Source: JBGSYN01 sp041750975
GTDB lineage: Bacteria; Pseudomonadota; Alphaproteobacteria; Geminicoccales; Geminicoccaceae
DNA length: 8,188 nt
Assembly: GCA_041750975.1 (NCBI GenBank)
Contig: JBGSYN010000246.1
Location: 1 to 8,188, forward strand
Direction of reading: 5' to 3'
Shown one piece after another: positions 1-6,833 of the stretch (positions are counted from its first letter, which is position 1; every line of letters begins with the position of its first letter). The notes beneath the pieces were generated by a model that did no database searches, was not told the origin of the DNA, and was given only the letters and a program-made list of their open reading frames with translations. The position numbers and the translations under genes were made by a program.

Positions 1-29
1 GCTTGCACTATCCAAATAGGAGTGAAACG

Positions 30-428
30 ATGACCAAACGCGATGCAATCTTCCCCGCTGGCCGGCAGGCGCTCTACGAGATCAACCGCTATTCGGCGGC
101 GATCCGCTCTGGCGACTTGCTGTTCGTCTCGGGCCAGGTCGGCAGCCGCGACGACGGATCGCCCGAGCCGGTCTTCGAAAAGCAGGTCCAGCTTGCCTTC
201 GACAATCTCGCGGCGGTGCTGAAGGCCGCCGGTTGCACCTTCGACGACATCGTTGACGTGACCACTTTCCACACCGACCCGGCCAATCAGTTCGAGACGA
301 TTATGGCCGTCAAAGACCGGATGTTCAGCGAGCAGCCCTACCCGAACTGGACCGCGGTCGGCGTGAACTGGCTGGCGGGCTTCGATTTTGAGATCAAGGT
401 CATCGCCCGCCTTCCTCAGTCCACCTGA
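30..428 (+). CDS. RidA/YjgF/UK114-family protein (Rid family, non-canonical)
   Basis: The protein has 132 residues, typical of the small trimeric Rid (YjgF/YER057c/UK114) family. Seen: the family's N-terminal pattern (YSAAIRSGDLLFVSGQVG, residues 21-38), the central LAAVLKAAGCTFDDIVDVTTFHTD block (60-83) and the C-terminal TAVGVNWLAGFDFEIKVIA block (108-126). The ATG at 30 is chosen because AGGAG (18-22) lies 7 bases upstream; a TTG at 3 would also be in frame but has no visible ribosome site. Known: canonical RidA hydrolyses reactive enamines/imines made by PLP enzymes and uses a conserved Arg (Arg105 in E. coli). Here the aligned stretch reads PYPNWTAVGV, with Trp107 or Asn106 where that Arg should be. 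The protein is therefore probably one of the Rid subgroups without proven imine deaminase activity, and the substrate is unknown. Any upstream operon partner lies outside the window. It converges with the methyltransferase gene. Confidence 0.9.
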   Translation: MTKRDAIFPAGRQALYEINRYSAAIRSGDLLFVSGQVGSRDDGSPEPVFEKQVQLAFDNLAAVLKAAGCTFDDIVDVTTFHTDPANQFETIMAVKDRMFSEQPYPNWTAVGVNWLAGFDFEIKVIARLPQST

Positions 429-484
429 TCGATGGCATTGAAGTCGATGCCGACCAAGCTGCCGCCGATCGGCTCGACCACCTG

Positions 485-512
485 CCGATCGCCGCACGGA
501 AGCGGCGATCGG
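485..512. terminator. Perfect 11-bp inverted repeat between convergent genes (possible bidirectional terminator)
   Basis: CCGATCGCCGC (485-495) and its exact reverse complement GCGGCGATCGG (502-512) flank a 6-base loop, ACGGAA. The transcript of either strand could form a strong GC-rich hairpin. It lies between the ends of the Rid gene (428) and the leftward methyltransferase gene (558), where a shared terminator is expected. No U-tract follows on either strand, so an intrinsic terminator is only inferred. It could instead protect 3' ends or be incidental. Confidence 0.4.
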
Positions 513-557
513 GCGACCGTCCGTCATTTCCGGGCGGCAGATCTTCCCGAAGCCCGT

Positions 558-1292
558 TCAGGCAGCCCTTTTTATCCATACCGAGACGTGGCTCTGGCTG
601 AGGTTGGTAAAGGGCTCCCGTTGCCACCCACCCCAGCGTTCGTGAAGGGACAATCCCGCGATCCGAGCCATGAGGTCCAATTCTGAGGGCCAGACATAGC
701 GGAACGGCACAGAATTGCGTTCTAGCTTGCCGTCGACGAGTTTCATGTGATGCGACCAAAATGCCTGCGTCACGACGTCGTATTCGTCGATACCCCAGTG
801 TGTTTCACTGACATCGTAGGCCACCAGCTTTTGCCCCACAGGCAGTCTTTGCAACGCCGGAACGCCGACTTCGACGACAAAACACCCTCCAGGTGCCAGA
901 TGTGCCGCCGCATTCGCAAAGCACGCAATCTGAGCGGCCTGCGTCGTCAGATTGTTGATCGTGTTGAAGACCAGATAGACGACCGCAAATGCGCCTTCGA
1001 CCGTGGCTGTCGAGAAGTCTCCGATCTTGATTTTGATTTCAGCTCCATGCGGTTTCGCTCGAAGCATTGCGACCATAGGGTTGGACATATCGATGCCCGC
1101 GACCTCGACGCCCCGACGCGCTAACGGCAATGCAATCCGCCCGGTGCCGATACCAAACTCCAGCGCGCGTCCGTCGCCGGAAAGTCTCGCCAGGAAGTCC
1201 ACGGCGGGATCGACCACTTTGGGATCGAACATTGCGGCATCATCGTCGTATCGCTCGGCGACGATCTCGCCGAAGTAGCCGTCGTCCTGCAT
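558..1292 (-). CDS. Class I SAM-dependent methyltransferase
   Basis: The 244-residue protein has a Rossmann-type methyltransferase fold. Seen: SAM-binding motif I ALEFGIGTGR (43-52), the acidic residue that usually binds the SAM ribose in GIDMS (Asp68), an IGDF motif (90-93) that normally contacts adenine, and a post-motif segment LAPGGCFVVE (132-141). The C-terminal half (RYVWPSELDLMARIAGL, 198-214) follows a layout seen in many small-molecule methyltransferases of the Methyltransf_25/UbiE-like group. The start at 1292 is an ATG with GAAGG about 8-9 bases upstream and AAGGA abutting it. The acceptor substrate cannot be deduced. It is read in the same direction as the ModE-like gene, 145 bases downstream of it, so shared transcription is possible but not evident. 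Nothing is missing or broken. Confidence 0.88.
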   Translation of the reverse strand: MQDDGYFGEIVAERYDDDAAMFDPKVVDPAVDFLARLSGDGRALEFGIGTGRIALPLARRGVEVAGIDMSNPMVAMLRAKPHGAEIKIKIGDFSTATVEGAFAVVYLVFNTINNLTTQAAQIACFANAAAHLAPGGCFVVEVGVPALQRLPVGQKLVAYDVSETHWGIDEYDVVTQAFWSHHMKLVDGKLERNSVPFRYVWPSELDLMARIAGLSLHERWGGWQREPFTNLSQSHVSVWIKRAA

Positions 1293-1437
1293 TCCTTTGA
1301 CCTTCGATCGCCACTTTTGCCAATTTCTCGCAAAATCCGTTTGTGACCGGTAGGTTTCGCCTCGTTCACGCCGATCGGCAATGTCCGCTTCGTCTGCATG
1401 ATAGACGGTAAATGGCGCCGTTGGCGGGTATGAGCCG

Positions 1438-1818
1438 CTACGATTGTGAGCGCCGACGGCTATCGGCGAGCAGGGACCGCAATATTTCGAACTCCTCGGC
1501 GATCGCTTCGGCGGTGAGATCCTGCATCCGGCGATAGCAATTCAGAACGCGGAGCCCCGTTGCCGTCAGCTCGGCGCCGCCACGAGCCTGGCCGCCGCGG
1601 CTGGTCACCACCAGCGGGTCCTCGAAACAGGCGTTCATAGTCTCGACCAGCAGCCAGGCGCGTTTGTAGCTCATCCCCATGCGCCGCCCGGCGGCCGCGA
1701 TCGAGCCCGTTTCCTTGATACCCTCCAGGATATCGGCCTTGCCGGGTCCAAGCGCCCGGTCCGGTCCGAGATCGATCCGCAGGCGCGGACCTATGGTCCG
1801 ATTGGATTTCATCCTCAA
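1438..1818 (-). CDS. ModE-like winged helix-turn-helix regulator (DNA-binding domain only)
   Basis: The protein has about 124-126 residues and matches the N-terminal, LysR-like winged helix-turn-helix domain of the molybdate regulator ModE. Seen (numbered from the internal ATG at 1812): LGPGKADILEGIKETGSIAAAGRRMGMSYKRAW (21-53), containing the helix-turn-helix, then the wing region VVTSRGGQARGGAELTATG (68-86). A helical tail (96-116) probably serves dimerisation. Known: full ModE is about 260 residues, with two C-terminal Mop/TOBE domains that bind molybdate; these are absent here. Start: TTG at 1818 has AAGGA 11 bases upstream, while ATG at 1812 lacks a well-spaced ribosome site, so either is possible. 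It is divergent from mobB-moeA, with 80 bases between them. Inference: it regulates molybdenum-cofactor or molybdate-related genes, perhaps including this cluster, but cannot sense molybdate through Mop domains. Confidence 0.88.
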   Translation of the reverse strand: MRMKSNRTIGPRLRIDLGPDRALGPGKADILEGIKETGSIAAAGRRMGMSYKRAWLLVETMNACFEDPLVVTSRGGQARGGAELTATGLRVLNCYRRMQDLTAEAIAEEFEILRSLLADSRRRSQS

Positions 1819-1898
1819 AGCATACTCGATCCTTTGACGGCGTCATCGGCGGAATGATTGACCCGCAGCCACGGAAGGTCTTATCCAACAATGCCTAG

Positions 1899-2438
1899 TT
1901 GGTTTCACACGAGACAGGCTTGCCCGCACGCCCGCTCATCCTCGGCATCACCGGCTGGAAGAACAACGGCAAGACCACCTTGCTGGTGCGCCTGGTCGAG
2001 CACTGGACGCGAGCCGGTCTCAAGGTGTCCACCGTCAAACACGCCCACCACAGCGTCGATCTCGACCGGCCCGGCAAGGACAGCTATCGCCACCGGGAAG
2101 CGGGTGCGTCGGAAACCATGCTCGCCACCTCCAGGCGCTGGATGCTGACGCACGAGCATCGCGGCGATGCCGAGCCGCCGCTCGAGGCCCTGCTGGAACG
2201 GATGGCGCCGGCCGATCTCTTCGTCGTCGAAGGCTTCAAGCGGGACCGGCATCCTAAGATCGAGACGCACCGGGCGATCCGCGCGACACCGCTGCTGGCG
2301 GCGGACGATCCGAGCATTTTCGCGATCGCATCGGACGCCGGCCCCGAACAATTGGGTTGCACTCTGCCGGTCTTCGATCTCGACGATATCGACGCCATTG
2401 CGGCTTTCGCGTTGAAACGCCTTGAGATGGGCTCGTGA
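1899..2438 (+). CDS. mobB: Molybdopterin-guanine dinucleotide biosynthesis protein B (MobB)
   Basis: The 179-residue P-loop GTPase matches MobB along its length. Seen: beta strand plus Walker A LILGITGWKNNGKTT (13-27), the STVKHAHH segment (44-51), the family-typical DRPGKDSYRHREAGA (56-70) and the Walker B-like LFVVEGFKRD (107-116). Known: MobB binds GTP and partners with MobA, which converts Mo-molybdopterin to the guanine dinucleotide cofactor; MobB is helpful but often not essential. mobA is not in the window. The start is odd: a TAG stop (1896-1898) immediately precedes the TTG at 1899, and TTG at 1920 is the only other early start before the P-loop. A better-looking ATG at 1891, with GGAAGG upstream, is in another frame. 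The end overlaps the moeA start as GTGA (2435-2438), indicating coupled translation. Confidence 0.9.
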   Translation: MVSHETGLPARPLILGITGWKNNGKTTLLVRLVEHWTRAGLKVSTVKHAHHSVDLDRPGKDSYRHREAGASETMLATSRRWMLTHEHRGDAEPPLEALLERMAPADLFVVEGFKRDRHPKIETHRAIRATPLLAADDPSIFAIASDAGPEQLGCTLPVFDLDDIDAIAAFALKRLEMGS

Positions 2439-3682
2439 CGACCCCGTCGCTCCAGGATTGTTTCACCTACGACCGGAGCCTGATGCCGTTTCGCGAGGCC
2501 CGCCGCCGCCTGCGCGCAGCCGCTACCTGTCGCGTTGGAACGGAAACGGTTGCGCTCGATCACGCGGTCGGACGCGTCCTTGCAACACCCCTGACCAGCA
2601 GCCGTGACGTTCCGGGCTTCGACAATGTGGCGGTCGATGGCTGGGCGTTCGCCATGCCTGAAAAAGGCTTGAACGATACCGCCGGCTTGGAGGTCCAGGC
2701 GGGGCGTGCCGCAGCAGGTCATCCGTTCAGCGGCAAGGTCTCCCCGGGCCAGGTGCTGCGCGTGCTGACCGGCGCCCGCATGCCGGAAGGCACCGACACG
2801 GTAGCCCTGCAGGAGGAAGTCGCACTCGAGGATGGACGGGTTCGGCTGCCGGCCGCCCTCCGCCGCGGCGCCAATCGGCGTCGCCGGGGCGAGGACGTCG
2901 CGTGCGGTGCCACCATCCTTGAGACCGGCCACATCCTCCGTCCCCAGGATATCGGCATCGCCGCCGAGCTTGGTGAGGCCCGAATCGAGGTCTTCAAGGA
3001 ACTCAAGATCGCCATCCTCTCCTGCGGTGATGAGGTCCATGAGCCGGGCAGCAGGCTTGCCGAGGGTGGTCTGTTCGATGCCAACCGGCCGATGCTGAAA
3101 AGCTTCCTCGCAAGGCTTCCCGTCGCCGTCACCGATCTGGGTATCCTGCCTGACGACGCCGCCACCGTCCGCCACACGCTTGCGGCGGCCGCCGGCAGCC
3201 ACGATCTGATCCTTGCCTCCGGCGGCGCCTCGCAAGGCGACGAGGACCATATCGTCCGCGCCATCGCCGATCGCGGCTCGATGCATTTCTGGCGCATCGC
3301 GCTGAAACCCGGCCGCCCCCTCGGCATCGGCGAACTCGACCGGGCCCTGGTCATCGGCCTGCCGGGCAATCCGGTCGCCGCCATGGTGTGCTCGCTGGTT
3401 CTGGCGCGCCCGATGATTTTGAGTCTTGCCGGGGCGGCCTGGAAGGAGCCGCGCGCGGCGATGCTGCCAAGTGCCTTTTCGATGAAGAAGCATGCAGGAC
3501 GCCGCGAATATGTCAGGGGACGCCTCGAATCCGGCCGGCTGCAGCGCGTCGCCAGACAAGGCTCGGGCATCTTGACCTCGCTGGTCGAGGCCGATGGTTT
3601 GATCGAACTCGACGACGATCTCACCTCGGTGCGGCCAGGCGATCTCCTGCCATTTCTGAGCTTCGAGGAACTTGGGATCTAG
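2435..3682 (+). CDS. moeA: Molybdopterin molybdenumtransferase MoeA
   Basis: The 415-residue protein has the usual length and domain order of MoeA (gephyrin E-domain family), which ligates molybdate to adenylylated molybdopterin to give Mo-cofactor. Seen: FDNVAVDGWAF (62-72), with the Asp expected near the metal (Asp68); VLTGARMPEGTD (110-121); ANRRRRGEDV (146-155), matching the conserved NxRRRGED segment; CGDE (197-200); FDANRPML (214-221); SGGASQGDEDHI (262-273), the MoCF-type substrate loop; KPGRPLGIG (291-299); and GLPGNPVA (308-315). The C-terminal domain IV runs from about 340. All key motif residues that can be matched by eye are present, so it should be active. Translation starts at a GTG overlapping the mobB stop by one base frame (GTGA). 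The next gene, dedA-like, follows after 71 bases with its own ribosome site. Confidence 0.95.
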   Translation: MTTPSLQDCFTYDRSLMPFREARRRLRAAATCRVGTETVALDHAVGRVLATPLTSSRDVPGFDNVAVDGWAFAMPEKGLNDTAGLEVQAGRAAAGHPFSGKVSPGQVLRVLTGARMPEGTDTVALQEEVALEDGRVRLPAALRRGANRRRRGEDVACGATILETGHILRPQDIGIAAELGEARIEVFKELKIAILSCGDEVHEPGSRLAEGGLFDANRPMLKSFLARLPVAVTDLGILPDDAATVRHTLAAAAGSHDLILASGGASQGDEDHIVRAIADRGSMHFWRIALKPGRPLGIGELDRALVIGLPGNPVAAMVCSLVLARPMILSLAGAAWKEPRAAMLPSAFSMKKHAGRREYVRGRLESGRLQRVARQGSGILTSLVEADGLIELDDDLTSVRPGDLLPFLSFEELGI

Positions 3683-3753
3683 TTCTCAGGTTCCAGGGCC
3701 GAGCGCAACCGATTGGCTATGACACTCTAGCGGGTGAATCCCGGAGAAGCACA

Positions 3754-4362
3754 ATGTTCGACTGGATCGCGAACCTCGTAGAACAAGGCGGGTATCTCGG
3801 GATCGCGGCCCTGATGCTGCTCGAGAATGTCTTTCCGCCGATTCCGTCGGAGCTGATCATGCCCCTCGCTGGCTTTGCCGCGGCGCGTGGCGAGCTGAAC
3901 ATCGTCGGAGCCGTTCTGGCCGGAACGCTCGGCTCTATCCTGGGTGCCGTATTCTGGTACTATATCGGGGTCTGGGTCGGGGACGAGCGGCTGCAGCGTT
4001 GGGCGGTGCGACACGGCCGGTGGATGACGCTTACTCCCCAGGAAATCGAAAAGTCTTGCACCTGGTTCGCCCGGCATGGCGGTATCGCCGTCCTGGTCGG
4101 CCGCCTCGTGCCGGCGGTCCGAACCCTGATCTCGGTGCCGGCAGGCATCTCCGACATGCCATTGGGCCGCTTCCTGACCTATTCCACGCTCGGGACGATC
4201 GTTTGGACGGCGCTCCTCGCTGCAGCCGGTTACTTCCTCGAAAGCCAGTATCAAGAGGTATCGAACTGGCTCAATCCGGTCTCCACTATCGTCATCGTCG
4301 TCCTGGTCCTGGCGTATCTGTACCGCGTCCTGACATTCCGCCGCCGCGTCGACGCCTCTTGA
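3754..4362 (+). CDS. DedA-family integral membrane protein (VTT/SNARE-associated domain)
   Basis: The 202-residue inner-membrane protein matches the DedA family. Seen: a hydrophobic segment with the signature LLENVFPPIPSELIMPLAG (22-40), including the conserved acidic residues Glu24 and Glu33; a second hydrophobic stretch (48-73); GRLVPAVRTLISVPAG (116-131), the family's Arg-containing motif; and further membrane helices at about 137-162 and 177-192, ending in the basic tail RRRVD. Known: DedA proteins are implicated in undecaprenyl phosphate or phospholipid translocation, membrane energetics and stress resistance. Which role applies here is not shown. The ATG at 3754 is chosen for GGAGA 6 bases upstream and because it starts exactly at the family N-terminus; the open frame extends further upstream only through moeA. 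It lies between moeA and the copper ATPase gene, but functional linkage to either is unproven. Confidence 0.93.
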   Translation: MFDWIANLVEQGGYLGIAALMLLENVFPPIPSELIMPLAGFAAARGELNIVGAVLAGTLGSILGAVFWYYIGVWVGDERLQRWAVRHGRWMTLTPQEIEKSCTWFARHGGIAVLVGRLVPAVRTLISVPAGISDMPLGRFLTYSTLGTIVWTALLAAAGYFLESQYQEVSNWLNPVSTIVIVVLVLAYLYRVLTFRRRVDAS

Positions 4363-4384
4363 TCGCTCGAACCCAATGCCCATA

Positions 4385-4403
4385 AATACCCTTTAGGGGT
4401 ATT
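4385..4403. promoter_or_regulatory. Candidate CsoR-type copper-responsive operator
   Basis: The sequence AATACCC-TTTAG-GGGTATT is a perfect 7-bp inverted repeat with a 5-base centre, located 78 bases before the ATPase start. TACCC/GGGTA arms with a G/C-rich core and A/T flanks are the known style of operators bound by CsoR, the Cu+-sensing repressor of copper ATPase genes; this is from recall of the family and was not searched. It is unlike the CueR operator (ACCTTCC/GGAAGGT). A weak sigma-70-like pair, TTGATC (4359-4364) and ATAAAT (4382-4387) with 17-base spacing, overlaps it and would suit repression by occlusion, but the -10 match is poor. No csoR gene is in the window. Confidence 0.55.
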
Positions 4404-4464
4404 GTTGCCGGCCCCGCCGGATGATGGCGCTACGTTGCATCGGCGGGTTTCTGGCCAGAGCTTC

Positions 4465-4470
4465 GAAGGA
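4465..4470 (+). promoter_or_regulatory. Ribosome binding site deciding the ATPase start
   Basis: GAAGGA lies 10 bases before the ATG at 4481. It is the only good ribosome site in this stretch and favours ATG 4481 over the in-frame ATG at 4421, whose upstream bases are GC-rich with no such motif. Confidence 0.6.
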
Positions 4471-4480
4471 ATTGACCGCA

Positions 4481-6802
4481 ATGGACGACGCCCGAATCGC
4501 AACCGAACAGGATCAGGCCGTCGATCCCGTGTGCGGCATGTCCGTTCCACGCGACCGCGGCAAACCGACCGCCACCCACGCGGGCGAAACCTATCATTTC
4601 TGCTCGGCGGGCTGCCACCAGAAATTCACCCACGACCCCGAGCACTATCTCTCCGACCGCGAACCCGAGCCCCAGCCGGAGGGCACCACCTATACCTGCC
4701 CGATGCACCCGGAGATCGTCCAGGAGGGCCCCGGCAGCTGCCCGATCTGCGGCATGGCGCTGGAGCCTCAAGGCATTCCGCCGGCGGATGCGAAAAACCC
4801 CGAACTGATCGATTTTACCCGACGGCTCATCGTCGCGACGCCTCCGGCCATTGCCCTCCTGATCCTCGAAATGGGCCAGCATCTCACCGGCCTGGATCTG
4901 CTGCCGTTCATGAGCGAACCGGCCGAACAATGGCTGCAGCTGGTGCTCGCCCTGCCGGTCGTCCTCTATAGCGGCTGGCCGTTCTTCGAGCGCGGCTTCC
5001 GATCGCTCCGCACCATGAACCTCAACATGTTCACCCTGATCGCCATCGGCACCGGTGCTGCCTTTCTCTACAGCCTGATCGCCTTGCTGCTCCCGGGGAT
5101 CTTCCCCGCCGAGATGCGCCAGCACGGGACGATCCCCGTCTATTTCGAGGCGGCGTCGGTGATCATCGCCCTGGTCCTGCTCGGCCAGGTCCTGGAACTC
5201 CGCGCCCGCGAGCGCACCGGCGGCGCCATCAGAGCCCTGCTCGATCTGGCGCCGAAAACGGCGCTGCGGGTTGGCGCGGACGGCGCGGCCGAAACCATCC
5301 CCCTCGATGACGTCGCCAAAGGCGACCGGCTGCGGGTGCGTCCCGGCGACAAGGTGCCGATCGACGGCGTCGTCGTCTCCGGACGCAGTGCCGTCGACGA
5401 ATCGATGCTTACCGGCGAGCCGGTCCCGGTCGAAAAGACCGAGGGCGATCGCGTCACCGGCGGCACTCTGAACGGCACGGGCTCGTTCGATCTTACCGTC
5501 GACCGCACCGGTGCCGACACCACGCTCAATCAGGTCGTCGCCATGGTGGCAGCAGCCCAGCGGTCGCGAGCCCCGATCCAAAGCCTCGCCGATTCCGTCG
5601 CCGGCTACTTCGTCCCGGCGGTGGTTCTCATTGCGCTTGTCGCCTTCGTCGCCTGGTTGGTCTTCGGCCCCGCACCCGCCTTCGCCTTCGCCCTGGTCGC
5701 AGCCGTCAGCGTGCTCATCATCGCCTGCCCCTGCGCGCTCGGCCTGGCGACCCCAATCTCCATCATGGTGGCCACCGGCCGCGGCGCTCAGGCCGGTGTT
5801 CTGATCAAGAACGCCGCCGCCCTCGAACGCATGGCCAAGGTCGACACCGTCGTTGTCGACAAGACCGGCACGCTCACCGAAGGCAAGCCCAAGCTGGTCG
5901 CCATCGAAACTGCGGATTCCCGGGACGAGAACGAACTGTTGCGCCTCGTCGCCTCGCTCGAACAGGGCAGCGAACACCCCCTGGCCGAGGCCATCGCCGC
6001 CGCCGCCCGCGACAGGAATCTGCAACTGACCCAAGCAAGCGCGTTCGACGCGGTCACCGGCCAAGGGGTGAAGGGGACCGTCGGCGAACACACGATCCTC
6101 TTCGGCAACCGCCGCCTGATGGCAGCGCACAAGATCGAAACCGCCGATCTCGAAGCGGCAGCGGAGCAGCGTCGAAGCGAGGCCGAAACCGTCATGTTCG
6201 CGGCCATCGACGGAGAACTGGCCGGCCTCGTCGCCGTCGCCGACCCCGTCAAGCCTACGACACGCAAGGCGATCGACAGCCTGCACCGACTCGGCCTCAA
6301 GATCGTCATGGCGACCGGCGACAACGAAACGACGGCCAACGCCGTCGCCCGCCAACTCGGCATCGACGCCGTTCACGCGGGCGTCATGCCGGAGGACAAG
6401 CTCAAGATCATCGCCGATCTGCAGCGGAGCGGCGCCGTCGTCGCCATGGCCGGGGACGGCGTCAACGACGCGCCCGGCCTCGCCCAGGCCGATGTCGGCA
6501 TCGCCATGGGAACGGGCGCCGATGTCGCCGTCGAAAGCGCCGGCATGACCTTGATGAACGGCGATCTCACCGGCGTCGTCCGCGCCCGCCGCCTCGCCGC
6601 CGCCACGATCGGCAACATCCGGCAGAACCTCTTCTTCGCCTTCATCTACAACAGCGCCGGCGTCCCCATCGCCGCCGGCATCCTCTATCCCGTCTTCGGC
6701 CTCCTGCTCTCGCCGATCATCGCCGCCGCCGCCATGAGCCTCTCATCCGTCTCCGTCATCGGCAACGCGCTGCGCCTGCGAACCGTCCGACTCGACGGCT
6801 GA
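4481..6802 (+). CDS. copA: Cu+-exporting P1B-1-type ATPase with N-terminal YHS and heavy-metal-binding domains
   Basis: The 773-residue inner-membrane pump moves Cu+ (possibly Ag+) out of the cytoplasm using ATP. Seen in order: YHS domain (about 15-57; DPVCGM, then FCSAGC); metal-binding module YTCPMHPEIVQEGPGSCPICGM (71-92); first membrane helices (115-235); actuator TGEP (311-314); transport motif CPC (416-418); phosphorylation site DKTGT (460-464); nucleotide-domain HP (499-500); TGDN (612-615); GDGVND (658-663). The C-terminal membrane signatures NLFFAFIYN (716-724) and MSLSS (752-756) fit the Cu+-specific P1B-1 class rather than Zn/Cd or CopB types. Classical GMTCxxC domains are absent. 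Starting at ATG 4421 would add 20 residues with no family match. The palindrome at 4385-4403 suggests copper-responsive control. Gene name is by class; silver specificity cannot be excluded. Confidence 0.95.
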   Translation: MDDARIATEQDQAVDPVCGMSVPRDRGKPTATHAGETYHFCSAGCHQKFTHDPEHYLSDREPEPQPEGTTYTCPMHPEIVQEGPGSCPICGMALEPQGIPPADAKNPELIDFTRRLIVATPPAIALLILEMGQHLTGLDLLPFMSEPAEQWLQLVLALPVVLYSGWPFFERGFRSLRTMNLNMFTLIAIGTGAAFLYSLIALLLPGIFPAEMRQHGTIPVYFEAASVIIALVLLGQVLELRARERTGGAIRALLDLAPKTALRVGADGAAETIPLDDVAKGDRLRVRPGDKVPIDGVVVSGRSAVDESMLTGEPVPVEKTEGDRVTGGTLNGTGSFDLTVDRTGADTTLNQVVAMVAAAQRSRAPIQSLADSVAGYFVPAVVLIALVAFVAWLVFGPAPAFAFALVAAVSVLIIACPCALGLATPISIMVATGRGAQAGVLIKNAAALERMAKVDTVVVDKTGTLTEGKPKLVAIETADSRDENELLRLVASLEQGSEHPLAEAIAAAARDRNLQLTQASAFDAVTGQGVKGTVGEHTILFGNRRLMAAHKIETADLEAAAEQRRSEAETVMFAAIDGELAGLVAVADPVKPTTRKAIDSLHRLGLKIVMATGDNETTANAVARQLGIDAVHAGVMPEDKLKIIADLQRSGAVVAMAGDGVNDAPGLAQADVGIAMGTGADVAVESAGMTLMNGDLTGVVRARRLAAATIGNIRQNLFFAFIYNSAGVPIAAGILYPVFGLLLSPIIAAAAMSLSSVSVIGNALRLRTVRLDG

Positions 6803-6833
6803 AACCGGACACCCGCATCAGACGAGGCGAGGC

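Noticed and set aside
432..686. 84-residue + strand frame after the Rid gene
   Set aside because: It overlaps the 3' end of the methyltransferase gene on the other strand and resembles no protein family I recognise. The 129-base gap itself holds only the inverted repeat.
464..1379. Palindrome GCCGATCGGC occurring at 464-473 and again at 1370-1379, as a possible regulatory repeat
   Set aside because: CGATCG-containing words are very common in this GC-rich sequence, including inside genes, so two intergenic copies are not convincing.
1293..1437. Small gene or RNA between the ModE-like and methyltransferase genes
   Set aside because: No open frame with a ribosome site and family match was seen, and no convincing RNA structure or promoter hexamers.
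2084..3559. 491-residue open frame on the - strand across mobB and moeA
   Set aside because: It is a shadow of two well-supported genes, with no recognisable motif and no ribosome site.
3388..3753. Upstream extension of the DedA frame into moeA
   Set aside because: It overlaps moeA out of frame, and the DedA family begins at ATG 3754, which has a good ribosome site.
4430..6376. 648-residue open frame on the - strand across the copper ATPase gene
   Set aside because: It is antisense to a gene with all ATPase motifs, and its low-complexity Gly/Asp/Arg-rich translation is what GC-rich antisense frames give. No family match is visible.
6803..6833. Possible terminator between the convergent ATPase and SMP-30-like genes
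   Set aside because: The 31-base gap has no stable inverted repeat or T-run that I could find.
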